DNA from: Nicotiana tabacum
Taxonomy: Eukaryota > Streptophyta > Magnoliopsida > Solanales > Solanaceae
Length of the DNA: 64,000 nt
NCBI RefSeq assembly: GCF_000715075.1
Contig: NC_134082.1
Location: forward strand, 192,809,948-192,873,947
Reading direction: 5' to 3'
Shown one piece after another: positions 45,478 through 56,527 of the stretch; the first letter of the stretch is position 1, and each line of letters begins with the position of its first letter. The notes below the pieces were generated by a model. The model did not search any database. It was not told the DNA's origin and saw only the letters and a list, made by a program, of their open reading frames with translations. The position numbers and the translations under genes are program-made.

Positions 45478-48262
45478 TGTAACGACCCGACCGGTCGTTT
45501 TGAACTTTTGCACTTTGATCGCCAGTTCCCGGGCATGACTTGCCCCGTGTAACGTATTATGACTGATGTAGATCGTTGGTTTTGGTTTTCAGGAAAAATC
45601 GGAATGAATTTAAAGGAACAGTCTCAGTTGAAAGCTTTGAATTTGAAAGGTTTGATGAAGAGTTGACTTATTTGTCTATGAGATCGGATCGGAAATTTTA
45701 TGATTTGGATAGCTTCATTGGGTGATTTATGACTTAGGAGCGCGATCGGACTGCATTTTGGAAGTCCGTGGAAGGATTTGGCTTGAATTGGCAAAGTTAA
45801 TATTTTGGTGAATTCCGGTTGATAGGTGAGATTTTGATCCGATGGTCGGAATGAAATTCTGAGAGTTGGTGTACCCCGTGAACAGTGTGAACAGTACCAG
45901 ACAGAATGTTAAGTGCTGGAAAATGGGACGAATCCCATTTTCCATTTTTACCAAATTGGAGCTCGGGGAGAGGTGATTTTTAAGAGATTTTCACAGAAAA
46001 CAATGGGGTAAGTGTTCTTAACCTAATTTTGGTTAGATTACCCGAATCTATTACTAGTTTTGGCATTTAATTGGTGATTTTAGTTGGGAAAATCTTGAAA
46101 ACCCTCTTGGTTTAATTTGATGATTTGAGAGTCGAGTTAATGTCGGATTTTAGTAAAATTGGTATGGTTGGACTCATGGTTGGATGAGGTTTCATATTCC
46201 ATAATATTTGTCGGGTTCCGAGATGTGGGCCCCACGGGCAAATTTTGAGTGCAATTTCGGATTTTTAATGAAAAATGTAGAATTTTATATGGAATTAATT
46301 CCTATAATTTTTATTAACTGAATCGAATTATTGTGTCTAGATTTGAGGCATTCGGAGGTAGATTTGAGAGACAAAGGCATCGCTAGCTAGAGGATTAGCC
46401 GGTTCGAGGTAAGTAATGATTGTAAATACTGTCCTGAGGGTTTGAAACCCCGAATTATACGTCGTTGTGTTACTTTGAGGTGACTTGCATGCTGGATGAC
46501 GAGCATGGGGCAGAGCACCGCTGGGGATTGTGACCTAGTCCATCCCGAACGAATATTTTAATGCGTATTTGATAGTTAATTGTTTGACATTATTATATTT
46601 TTGGGTTGTATGCCATGTTTGGGGCCTTGTGCCGGCTTGTTGAGACCCTTAGGGGCATTTTTACTATCTTTCCTCACTATATTTGCTTGAAAGCATATTC
46701 TCAGTCATGTTTTACCTATTTATTGCGCAAATCTGGCTTTATCACTATATTCTTAACATGTGGAAAATGTTTTGCGCTGAGTTCCCTTTTTTACTGAGAT
46801 AGACCGGGGGTCTGATTGTGAGATTGATGACTGAGATAGACTGAGAGTCTGATGGTGAGGTTAATGACTGGGAGAGGGTGAGGGTCTAGTTGTAAGGATT
46901 ATATATCTATGGATCGGGTTGCACATCGCAGCAATGATATATATATATGGATCGGGCTGCTCGCCGTAGCGATACTTATATGGATCGGGCTGCGCGCCGC
47001 AATAATATAGCGCTTGGGCTGTAGGAGCCTCTCCGGAGTCTGCACACCCCCATTAAGCGCAGTCGACTATTTATATGGATCGGGCTATGCGCCACAGCGA
47101 TGCATGGATCGGGCTGCACGCGGCAGCAGTTACTTTGATTTCAGTTATTGTAAGAGATATACATATCAGGCTGCACACCGCAGCGGTTACTATATGGTAC
47201 CAATTGAGCGTGAATGCTGAGTGCGAGTACAGATTGGTAAGAGTTGAGTCACGAGTGACAGAGAGGCTATCCCGAGAGGCGATAGATATATACATGCATA
47301 TGAGTGATGTTTTCCCTGAGAGGCCTGTTTATGGACTTATTGATTTCACTCCTCTTAAAATGAGTTTCTATCGAATATGTTGATTTATTGACTGTTTTCA
47401 CTCATCTTTATATTGAGCCTCTATCGGAAAGTTGCACAAATGTTTTAAAACAACTTTTATTTAAATTGGGGTTTATGAGATGTTCAGAAATTAATCACTG
47501 ATTTGACATTGGTTATTTCCACTGAGATTTTCAAGTTATGAAGTGTTGTGATTACTGTTTTGCCCGAGGGCCTGTTTTACGAACTATGCTTTTTCCGAGG
47601 GCCTGTTTTACGAACTATGCTTTTTTCGAGGGGTCGATTATGACTTTAATCTCTATTATTATTTTAAATGGTATTGAACCCCTACTGAAACTGTTGGAAG
47701 GTATTTCAAAGATGATTTTTACTAAAATCTGGATTTTAAAAGGGAAGATTGACTCATATTAAGATTTGAAAGCCTGTTGTGTTTATTGAACCCAGCGTAA
47801 ATGTGGATTCATTATTTCCTACTGCTCAGCCTTTATTTACTCTTATTACTTACTGGGTTGGAGTACTCACATTACTCCCTGCACCTCGTGTGCAGATTCA
47901 AATATATCGGAACCCGGTAGCGGGTGTTGATAGCTCAGTCGCGGAGTCATCAGAGTTAGCAAGGTGGTTGCATGACGTTCGCAGTACCGCTTCCTTCCCC
48001 TCATTGTTGTTACTGTATTTAGTACATTTTTAGACTTTTGTTGTATTCAGACCTTTATAGTTGCTCGTGACTAGTGACACCCCGATGTCGGGATGGTATT
48101 TTATTTCGCACTGTTATTACAAGATTTTATTATGAAACATTGTTTAATTTAAAGACTTAAAAATGACTCTTAATGCTTAAAGGGTTAAGGTGAGTGTTGT
48201 GTCGGTTGGCCTTGTCTTCACGAGAGGCGCCATCACGATCGGGCCGGTTTGGGATCGTGACA
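45478..48262 (+). repeat. Element B 3' LTR (internally deleted)
   Basis: A 2,785-bp LTR matching the 5' copy except that about 665-676 bp are missing at 45,873, where GGTGTA joins CCCCGTGAACAG. In the 5' LTR both ends of the lost segment (39,098-39,773) show GTA, so a 3-bp microhomology marks the deletion. Confidence 0.9.
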
Positions 48263-49668
48263 GTTAGTTCTACCTTCCTACTAGTAAGGGCTATAACTGT
48301 AACCGGTAATCTATAAATACAAGGTGCAGCAGATCTAACGAACCCGCCATTAGCTACGGAATCCTTCAAAATCTCCCCCCATTTATACTTGTCTTTATAA
48401 TCCGTCAATACTTATATAAAAATATTTTTAAAACAGTACAGGACATTTATGTTCTTCTAAAATCATGTAATTTTATTCGGTAACAGTAATCATATCTCAA
48501 GTAACGGTAAAACATATCTAGTAACGCCGAGAATAATTATAATAACTATTATCATCCAAATAATTATTTTGATATCATATTAAGTAAAGGACTTATCCCA
48601 TATGCAAATTCAAAATAATCGATCACATGTTCATATTAAAAATCATGTAAGTTATGAAAACATAAATTGCAGTAAGGTTACTACTCACGGTACTCGTGCC
48701 GAAATACCAATTGTTTCACCTCGAGCAAACGTACAACTTCCTCCAATCAATCTATAATCACATAATATGGATCTCGTGTCAATTTTCTCATTTAGGCTAA
48801 TTCATCACTAATTTAGAATACACAATCCTCCAAGTTTTATGTTTTATCATGAATTATATTTTTCCATGCTATAAGTAATTCAACTAGTCTATAATCTATC
48901 AATTTCAACTTACTCGTATATTTATTTTTCAATTTTTCTTTTACCCAGATTATGCCAAATATGTGTATAAATCTAAATCATATAAGATCATTGTCGTCAA
49001 TACTTTCTTTCGTATCTAACACAATTGCATACACCCATATGATAATCTTAAGCAAATTGAAGTAAGAAAGTTTACCCATTGGAAAATAATGTCTTCAGCA
49101 GTTTGCGTTTAATTTTGGTCTTAATAATTAATTGATACTATTATATACAAAGGGCATTACGAATTTTATTTATTTGATATGAAACTGTTTCTTGTCTTCA
49201 TGTAGCGCCTTACGAGCACTCACGATTCTACGCCAAACTAAATTTCTTGCTATAAAATTAATAAAGTACTTATTCATCTAATGAGAATCCATGTTTGTAC
49301 TAAATTAAAAGTAACTTAAATTTTGTTGTTTCTTCCCTTGGTTAACGAAATAATAACTAATAGTATGCTAAGTATTGAGTAAAGGAATCAGATTAACATG
49401 GAAAAGTTTTAGAATTCAATTACCTAACTTGTTCTCCTCTTCCGTAAATCCCTTTGCTAGTACAGAGCAAACTCACTTTGTGGTTGCTTTCGATCGCTTG
49501 TGTGCATTTTGCTCCTACCGAGTAAAATTGCTTACCCCCTTATTCCTTTGTTTCTGTTAGCGTAAGGCTTTGACCCTATTTCATCTTTTATTGTATTTTT
49601 TTCGTTTATTAGTTTTTTTTTGTAAATTACTTAATTACCCTGTTTTTAATGGAGAGTATTACACCTCA

Positions 49669-49833
49669 ATTTGTAGAAGTCTAAAAAAAATTTCTAAAAA
49701 AAAAAGAAGGACTAGCCAAGAATTATATTTATCTTTTTATAAAAGGTGAAATTAATTATGGTAAATATGTTGTCCTCTCTTCAAGGAATAAGAAAACCAA
49801 ATATGATAAGAAAATCAGGACAAACACCTAACA
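49669..49833 (-). repeat. LTR G (copia-type), remainder
   Basis: Continuation of LTR G after the CCTCA duplication of LTR C, ending CAAACACCTAACA. The end is chosen by the TG...CA rule and lacks confirmation by a target duplication. Confidence 0.45.
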
Positions 49834-50174
49834 ATACGTAGTAATTAGACTAAACCGTAGGCAATAATTGAATTACTAGTGGTTCTGGTTGTCTTTAGTT
49901 GTTTACATAGTTTTTCTCAAAGAAAACTTTAGAGCAAACATGAAAACAACTTCTTCCTCACTTTATTCTTATATTTGTGCTCCTACTAGCCAGCATGTAA
50001 AAGATTTCCTTATTATAATAAATCATGAACATTATATCATATATATAGTCCTCATGCTCCACAAGGACCACCACCCTCAAATGTAGTAGAAAATTCTAAC
50101 AACATTATTTTTAAAAAGAGTGATTGGATTATGCTCTCCTTTTTTGTACAATATTTTTCAAAAAAATAAAAGTA
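49834..50174. other. Host DNA between LTR G and copia D
   Basis: AT-rich, 340 bp. By position it should be the intron between TPS exons 4 and 5, or the lost first half of exon 5. I cannot read TPS protein in it. Confidence 0.4.
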
Positions 50175-50179
50175 ATTTC

Positions 50180-50525
50180 TGTTGCGGAAGCCAAATGTAT
50201 ATAGTGTGAATGAGTTACAACTACTATACCAAAAATTTATGGTAGCCACTAAATAATAAATAAGACAATAATACAACAATAAAAGAAGCACCAGAATTTA
50301 CGAGGTTCGGCCAAATTTGCCTACTTCCTCGGACACAACCAATATTTTATTCCATTCCAAAATACAAGTGAAATAATACTAAAGAGAGAAGATACAAATG
50401 CCTTAAGAAGATAAGAAGGCAAATGAGAGGTGTGTTTTAATCCTAAACATTAGGCCTCCTTTTATAGGGAAAATTCCCATCCAAAATTGTCACCCACCCA
50501 TGTGGGACTTTTGACAATTTCAACA
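50180..50525 (-). repeat. Copia D 3' LTR
   Basis: Plus-strand ends TGTTGCGGAAGCC and ATTTCAACA. On the minus strand it holds a TATAAAA box (50,460-50,466) in CCCTATAAAAGGAGG. Confidence 0.94.
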
Positions 50526-50538
50526 AATTTCCACCTTG
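50526..50538 (-). other. Polypurine tract of copia D
   Basis: On the minus strand it is CAAGGTGGAAATT, directly followed by the LTR start TGTTGAAATTG. Confidence 0.65.
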
Positions 50539-50610
50539 GCAAAATTCCACATCTTCAATTTTCTCTCATTAACAAATTTTGATTGTGTCTTCATCTTCAA
50601 TCTTTAATGT

Positions 50611-51063
50611 TCAACAATGTTGAAACTTGACCGCAGTCACCAATTTTGTCAGCATATCAGCAGGATTCTTTATAGTATGAATTTTCTTCACCGTGACTCC
50701 ACCTTCTTCTATGATTTCTCGTACGAAATAATACCGAACATCAATGTGCTTCGTCCTTGCATGATAAACTTGGTTCTTCGCTAATTGAGTACTTTGACTA
50801 TTACAAAAAATTGTGATACCTTTTTGTCCAATAGCATGCTCCTTTAGCAATCCCTGAAGCCAAATTGCCTCCTTCACAGCCTCTGTAATAGCCATGTGCT
50901 CTGCCACTGTTGTAGACAAAGCAACTGTTGACTATAAAGTAGACTTCCAACTAACTGGTGCCTTTGCAAAAGTAAACACATAACATGTAGTTGATCTTCG
51001 TTTGTCTAGGTCACCCGCAAAATCTAAGGCACAATATCCAACTACAGACTGATTGCATTCCTG
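50611..51063 (-). pseudogene. Copia D RNase H
   Basis: After a stop at the RT end, the minus strand reads VVGYCALDFAGDLDKRRST. After another stop it reads TTVAEHMAITEAVKEAIWLQ, KGITIFCNSQSTQLAKN and HIDVRYYFVREIIEEG, ending in NPADMLTKLV. The usual catalytic Asp after ITIFCDNQSA is Asn-Ser here (FCNSQS). Standard copia C-terminus. Confidence 0.88.
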
Positions 51064-52160
51064 CTAAAAAATTAACCTAACATCTATAGTATTATGAATA
51101 TACCATAGAATCCACTTCACAGCTTGCCAATGCTCCTTTCTTGGATTATGTATATATTTGTTAATAACTCCAATAGCTTGTGCAATGTCAGGTCTTGTGT
51201 AGACCATTTCATACATCAAGCTACCAACAGCATTTGCGTATGGTACCTTTGACATGTATTCTCGTTCAGTTTCATCTTTTGGCGACATAGTAGTACTTAG
51301 TTTAAAATGAAGAGCAAGTGGAGTACTAACTGGCTTAGTCTTTTCACCTATGCCAAAACGTTATAGTACTCTTTTCAAATATTCTTTCTGAGATAAACAG
51401 AGTTTCTTTGAACATCTATCTCTTATTATCTCCATGCCAAGAATTTTCTTTGCCTCACCCAGATCATTCATCTCAAACTCCTTCTTCAGTTGAATCTTCA
51501 ACTTATCAATTTCTTTCGAATTCTTGGAAGTTATCAACATATCATCAACATATAGGAGAAGATATATAAAGTAACCATCTTTAAGCTTGCGCAAATACAC
51601 ACAATGATCGTACTTGATTCTCTTGTACCCTTGCCGCAACATAAACTTGTCAAATCGTTTGTACCATTGTGTATAAGATTGTTTCAATCCGTACAATGAT
51701 TTTTCAAGTTTGCACGCCATATTTTCCTTTCCAGCAACTTTGAATCCTTCTGGCTGAGTCATGTAGATTTCCTCCTCCAAGTTTTCATGTAAAAACGCAG
51801 TTTTTACATCCATCTAAACTAGTTCCAAATCCAACTGTGCTACCAAAGCCAACATAATTCTAATGGAGGAATGTTTTATAACTGGAGAAAATACTTTATT
51901 GTAATGAATTCCCTCCTTTTGAGCATATCCTTTGGCCACCAATATTGCTTTGTAGCGAACATCTTCTTGGTTAGGAAATCCTTCTTTCTTTGCAAATACC
52001 CATTTGCACCCAATTGCTTTCTTTCCCTTCGGAAGATTGGCCAATCTCCATGTATGATTCTAAGGGACTGTATTTCATCATTCATGGCAATCCTCCACTT
52101 ATCTTCTTCTGAACTTTGGACTACGTCTTTATAAGTGGTAGGAACATCATCAGCTACAAT
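51064..52160 (-). pseudogene. Copia D reverse transcriptase
   Basis: It starts around TYKDVVQSSEEDKWRIAMND, shifts frame near 52,040 into KGKKAIGCKWVFAKKEGF and passes a stop at 51,814. It continues cleanly through MDVKTAFLHENLEEEIYMTQ, KLEKSLYGLKQSYTQWYKRF and the catalytic YVDD at 51,543-51,554 (LLLYVDDMLITS). Stops occur near 51,361 and 51,061. The thumb region reads YANAVGSLMYEMVYTRPDIA. All core motifs are intact. Confidence 0.92.
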
Positions 52161-53056
52161 TGAGGCGGCACAAACAACCATCTCTATAAGATGAACAGGT
52201 TTTATTATTGTCCTTTTTGGCCTGATGGTTGCTATTGATTCAAGTTGTTGTTGAGGTTCCTCAGTTGGAATCTCCCTTTCTACTGGCTCTTCTTCTAGTG
52301 GATAATCTTCATTTGTTTCCCCATCTGCTTCTTGTGTAGGAAAAATCAATTTTCCCCCAAACTCCACCTGCTTAGAAGCACCCTCATTTTGTTTGGTATC
52401 TTCTGTTACCTTATTTACCATAGCAGATTCATCAAAGGTAACATCCCTGCTGAATATTACTTTCTTTGTCATAGGACACCACACGTAATATCCTTTGACT
52501 CCAGAAGTAATCCCCATAAAAATAGCCTTCTTTGCCCTTGGATATAATTTTGATTCTGTCACATGATAATATGCAGTTGAGCCAAACACGTGTAAATAAT
52601 CATAATCTACAACAGGTTTTCCATACCATTTTTCAAATAATCTTCGAAAGGTGGCATGCATATGTAACTGCCTCAGTCCATAATTCTTTGCCCAAGCCAA
52701 CATTGGACAACATACCGTACCTTCTCCAGCAAGGTCTGGTTCATACGTTCTGCCACTCCATTCTGTTTTGGTGTATGTCTGACAGTGAAGTGTCGGACAA
52801 TGCCATCATTTTCGCATACCTTATTGAAATGATCATTTTTGTATTCACCTTCATTGTCTGTGCGAATACACTTGATCCTCCTGCCTGTTTGATTCTTTAC
52901 CATTGTCTTCCATTTGAGAAAAATTTCCAACACTTCATCTTTCCTCTTCATTGTATACACCCACACTCTTAGGGAAAAATCATCAGCAAAGGTTACAAAA
53001 TAGTGCTTCCTACCCAAATTTAACCCTTGTCTATTTTCCTTTGACACAATGCTCAC
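52161..53056 (-). pseudogene. Copia D integrase
   Basis: The core includes KHYFVTFADDFSLRVWVY, KCIRTDNEGEY and HTPKQNGVAERMNQTLLEKV, which carry the acidic residues of the DDE triad. The C-terminal GKPV-type region and Glu-rich linker lie in the long frame 52,703-51,876 (KAIFMGITSGVKGYYVW). A frameshift near 52,690 joins the two frames. Confidence 0.9.
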
Positions 53057-53600
53057 AAAACTCCAAGTTGCAAGTTTTTACTCCTTTTAACAATCCTTGA
53101 TCTAATAGAGTTTTCAATGATTTTCCTCTCACATGTCCCAAGCGCATGTGTCATAGACTGGTTGCTTCTGCCTCTTTGTCGTCACTGGATGTCACTGTTG
53201 TTGTCCCAATAACTGTACTACCGCGATAACGGTACATGTTATTATTCTTCCGATTGGCCTTCATTACCACCAGTCCACCAGAGCATATTCTCATCACTCC
53301 ATTTTCTGCAATGATTTTGAACCCTTTTGATTCTAGGGCTCCCACAGAGATGAGATTCTTATTCAAATCCGGTACATATCGAACATATGTTAATGTTTTG
53401 ATCATTCCATCATGGTTCCTTAATCGTATTGAACCAACCCCATATGAGGTAAGATGGTTGTTGTCCGCTGTGTGGATGACTCCATATTCTCCTTCTTGAA
53501 AATCCACAAACCAGTCCATATGGGGACACATATGATAGCTACAAGCTGAGTCCATCAATCATATGTCTGATGATGTTGATGACTCTATTGTAACTAATGA
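53057..53600 (-). pseudogene. Copia D protease and integrase zinc region
   Basis: Protease active site MDSACSYHM (D-S-A-C type, as in this lineage), then VGSIRLRNHDGMIKTLTYVR and VPDLNKNLISVGALESKG. After a stop comes MRLGHVRGKSLKTLLDQG and CEHCVKGKQ, which is the His/Cys zinc-binding head of integrase. Confidence 0.9.
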
Positions 53601-54477
53601 GAAGTCTGAATCATTACAATCAGCTACATTTGAATCCATAATAGCCTTTCCATTGTTATGTTTGGCTTTATTCTTCAACTTCGGACAATCTTTCTTCTAA
53701 TGCCCCTTTTCTCGACAAAAGGCACATTCATCTTTGCTGGGTCTAGATCTTGACTTGGATCTTCCCTTCTTTGTCCTCGTTTGATTTTGCGGACGACCCC
53801 TCTCAACCAGTGTTTCTCCTTCTCCGCCTTTATGTTTTTCTCCCTTTCTTTGTTCATAGCTGTACAAAGCCTAACAAACTTCTCTGAGAGAAATTTCGTC
53901 ATTTTCATGGAGTAGAGTAGTTTCAAGGTGCTCGTACTCATGAGGAAGTGACCCCAACAACATCAAGGCCAAGTCACCATCATCAAAAGTTGTATTCATA
54001 TTTTGCAAATATGTGACCAACTTATTGAAACTGGTGATATGTTCATTAATCGTGGTACCAGGAACATAGGTGAAGCGAAACAGTCTCTTCTTCATGTACA
54101 ATTTATTCTGACTGTTTTTCTTCAAAAAATTATCCTCCAGTGCTTTCCATAATTTACTTGCAGAAGTTTCCTTTATGTATGGATATTTCTGCTCTCTAGC
54201 AAGGTGGGATCGAATGGTACCGCAAACAACACGGTTGATAATTTTCCAATCTTCTTCTCCAATAACATCTGGTTTCTTTTCTTCAATGGCAAGATCCAAC
54301 CCTTGTTGAAAAAGGGACATCTAGAACCTCGCATTGCCACATCCCAAAATGTCCTGACCCGTCAAAAATTTCTACCGCAAATTTTGCATTTGACACAATT
54401 CTTGTCATAAGGGAAGATGCCAATGACGACGTATTGCTGACACTTGATGTAGATTCTTCTTGTTTATTGTCTCGCAT
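53601..54477 (-). pseudogene. Copia D gag
   Basis: It opens MRDNKQEESTSSVSNTSSLA and shifts frame near 54,300. The gag core then reads EDWKIINRVVCGTIRSHLAR, LWKALEDNFLKKNSQNKLYM and LALMLLGSLPHEYEHLETTL. A second shift near 53,880 follows. The nucleocapsid knuckle CAFCREKGH, stop, KKDC lies at about 53,690-53,730. Typical Tnt1-like gag, broken. Confidence 0.9.
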
Positions 54478-54514
54478 TTTTTACATAAATATTATTTAAT
54501 AGCTGATGACACAA

Positions 54515-54685
54515 ATCAAGATTATTTCCTTTCCGGTATGGAAGATCAGACTAAGCTACAACCACAGAGCATACTCAGACAGAACCTTGACTCAGTTACC
54601 AAGATAAATCTTTTCTGATGTGGAAGATCAGACTATGTTGCAACCATAGAGCATACATAGACAGAACCTTGGTTCTGATATCAAT
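54515..54685 (-). repeat. Duplicated leader of copia D
   Basis: Two copies of an 83-bp unit containing GGAAGATCAGACTA and GACAGAACCTTG lie between the 5' LTR and gag. The unit next to the LTR includes the working primer site. In the other copy the same place has decayed. Confidence 0.8.
54672..54683 (-). other. Primer binding site of copia D
   Basis: On the minus strand it reads TGATATCAGAAC, two bases from the LTR. It is an initiator-Met-type site with two changes from the standard. Confidence 0.75.
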
Positions 54686-55031
54686 TGTTGCAGAAGCCAA
54701 ATTTATATAGTGTGAATGAGTCACAACTACTATACCAAAAATTTATGGCAGTCGCTAAATAATAAATAAGACAATAATACAACAATAAAAGAAGCCCATA
54801 ATTTACGAGGTTCGACTAATTTTGTCTACTTCCTCGGACACAACCAATATTTTATTTCACTCCAAAATACAAGTGAAATAATACTAAAGAGAGAAGATAC
54901 AAATGCCTTAAGAAGATGAGAAGAAAAATGAGAGGTGTGTTTTAATCATAAACATTAGGCCTCCTTTTATAGGGAAAAATTCTCAGCCAAAATTGTCACC
55001 CACTGATGTGGGACTTTTGACAATTTCAACA
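54686..55031 (-). repeat. Copia D 5' LTR
   Basis: 346 bp, aligned end to end with 50,180-50,525. The TATAAAA box is at 54,965-54,971 on the minus strand, with ATAGGG context kept. Confidence 0.94.
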
Positions 55032-55112
55032 ATTTCCACCGAATTAAACAATTTACGTAATAAGAAAAGGCAAGAATAAGAATTAAAATGGTGGACGCTT
55101 GTAATTAATCAT

Positions 55113-55137
55113 AAGTATATATATATATATATATATG
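55113..55137. repeat. AT microsatellite at the end of TPS exon 4
   Basis: A run of alternating TA/AT that cuts the reading of exon 4 just past FTNVVDI. It either lies in the following intron or has expanded into the exon. Confidence 0.8.
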
Positions 55138-55140
55138 TAT

Positions 55141-55334
55141 ATCAACAACGTTCGTGAAGACTTCTAGGTCATGGAAAAAGCTATAAATATCATAAATATC
55201 ATCAATTACTATAATGAAAGTGATGGCTTTGGTGAGCCAATTTCTAAAATGTGAATGCTGAGCCTCAAAGGCTTTCGACAACTCTTTCTCTGCTGAGGCT
55301 TAGATTTTCTGTCGGTCCAAGTTTCCTCCACCGC
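55141..55334 (-). pseudogene. TPS exon 4 with DDxxD motif
   Basis: After a splice-like GAGATAG the minus strand reads RWRKLGPTENLSLSRERVVE. A one-base shift leads into FEAQHSHFRNWLTKAIT and IVIDDIYDIYSFFHDLEVFT. DDIYD (55,189-55,203) is the aspartate-rich, magnesium-binding motif of class I terpene synthases, and its flanks match the family. This is the strongest single block of the locus. Confidence 0.9.
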
Positions 55335-55345
55335 CTATCTCGAAC

Positions 55346-55889
55346 AACTGGATAAGATGTCAACTTTGCTATGCAGTATCCTGTTTTTATTATTAATTTC
55401 TCTAAACAACAGGACAAGATGTCACTTTTTTTCTTTTAAGAATATCATGTTTTTATTAATTTCTCTTAATTTTTTTTAGAATATCTTCTGTTTTTCTAAT
55501 TTTCCCTAGAAAGTTAATTTTTATACACTTCCACTGAGGAGCGAATTTAGAATTTGAATTTTATGAGTTATAGATTGTAGGACAACAACTTCAAGTGCTA
55601 ATAACATATTTAATATTTAAACATATTAGAAAATTTTCCAACACAAATATAGAGTTTAAGCTAAAATTACTAAATTTGGCTGAACCCAAAGTTTACAATG
55701 TGGATTCCCCTGACGCAAGTGTAAAGAATTTTTACACTAGATAATTACCAGTAATTGTCTTCTAGTGGCTGATGGTATAAAAAATTTATACTTTTTAGAA
55801 GCTAAACTCTCGGGAGAAGCTTTAAGTTTGACCCCCTTTAATTTGTTCTTGTTCCTGTTTGGAAATATAGCTTTTGCTGTTGTGTACCA
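55346..55889. other. Intron-like sequence between TPS exons 4 and 3
   Basis: AT-rich DNA with many stops on both strands. The second half of exon 3 is expected here but I cannot read it, so it has probably been deleted. Confidence 0.45.
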
Positions 55890-56147
55890 TTCCACCTTCC
55901 AATGCAGTGGGATTTCCAGTGGAATTTAGCGTTCCACCTTCCAATGCAGTGGGATTTCCAGTGGAATTTTGGAACTTCTCATATTCTTAGTGCAAAACAT
56001 TATAGCCTCATTCAACATATTTTCATCCTTCAAGGCCAGGTGAGAGGCTTCAAATAATTGCACCATTACTTTTAGATACAGGTTTGCGTCTTCATCGAAT
56101 TGATTACCCATTTCATCCATACAGGCACAACTAAGAAATATATCTGT
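55890..56147 (-). pseudogene. TPS exon 3 fragment with tandem duplication
   Basis: Following an acceptor-like TTTCTTAG the minus strand reads MDEMGNQFDEDANLYLKV, VQLFEASHLALKDENMLNEA and finally IPLEIPLHWKVER. LFEASHL...DE..LNEA and LPLHW are conserved blocks of the N-terminal TPS domain. The segment coding for the last block is repeated with a 42-bp period (55,890-55,969), and the second unit is out of step with useful coding. Confidence 0.87.
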
Positions 56148-56153
56148 TTCGTA

Positions 56154-56412
56154 CTCCCTCCGGTCTAAAATAAGTGATTTTTTGGATGTTTTCATATTAA
56201 GAAATTCACCTTTTTGCATTAATTAGCAATGGAATTGACCATATTAACCTTTACTATCTCACATAAACACTCCTAACACATATTCCAACACTAGTTATTC
56301 CAAGGACAATGTAGGAAAAAAATAATTAATTCATTCTTGAAATCTGGAAAAATCACTTATTTTGGACCACAAGAAAAAAGCCAAAAAATCACTTATTTTG
56401 GACCGGAGGGAG
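56154..56412. mobile_element. Stowaway-type MITE
   Basis: A 259-bp element with terminal inverted repeats CTCCCTCCGGTC...GACCGGAGGGAG, extended by AAATAAGTGATTTTTTGG and its complement. It is flanked by TA on both sides (56,152-56,153 and 56,413-56,414). This is the signature of Tc1/mariner-derived Stowaway MITEs. It sits just upstream of TPS exon 3, inside the former intron 2. Confidence 0.93.
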
Positions 56413-56414
56413 TA

Positions 56415-56527
56415 TATAAGTTAATGGCAATTAATTTTATTTTGTAAAAACAAAAAAATAATAAGTTAATGGTGAAAGTTATATCCTACTAGTAATACAT
56501 ATATCTAAGATATATATATTTGTATAC
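56415..56527. other. Remainder of TPS intron 2
   Basis: AT-rich stretch between the MITE and the donor-like GTATAC of exon 2. Confidence 0.4.

Larger units (their letters stand above)
38702..48262 (+). mobile_element. Element B: LARD-like non-autonomous gypsy-type retrotransposon
   Basis: It has a 5' LTR (38,702-42,151), primer site, 3.3-kb internal region without recognisable gag or pol, polypurine tract and 3' LTR (45,478-48,262). The target duplication GTTAG is perfect (38,697-38,701 and 48,263-48,267). The first 150 or so bases after the primer site are close to the leader of Tekay element A, and the last bases before the 3' LTR (GACGAACGT, then a G-rich tract) are also of that type. This is the structure of a large retrotransposon derivative that would depend on proteins from a Tekay-like relative. 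Confidence 0.87.
37943..49663 (-). mobile_element. Solo gypsy-type LTR C, split by element B
   Basis: The LTR consists of 37,943-38,701 and 48,268-49,663, about 2.15 kb in all. It begins TGTCACGACTC and ends GAGTATTACA on the plus strand, which makes it minus-oriented like the LTRs of A. A perfect 5-bp target duplication CCTCA lies at 37,938-37,942 and 49,664-49,668. No internal domain exists, so it is a solo LTR left by LTR-LTR recombination. Element B inserted into it later. Confidence 0.88.
50180..55031 (-). mobile_element. Copia D: complete Tork/Tnt1-type element
   Basis: A 4,852-bp Ty1/copia element on the minus strand, with two 346-bp LTRs and a perfect target duplication ATTTC (50,175-50,179 and 55,032-55,036). 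The gene order gag, protease, integrase, RT, RNase H is complete, with only a handful of stops and shifts. The two LTRs differ at about two dozen positions by eye. It sits in the TPS gene between exons 4 and 5. Confidence 0.95.
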
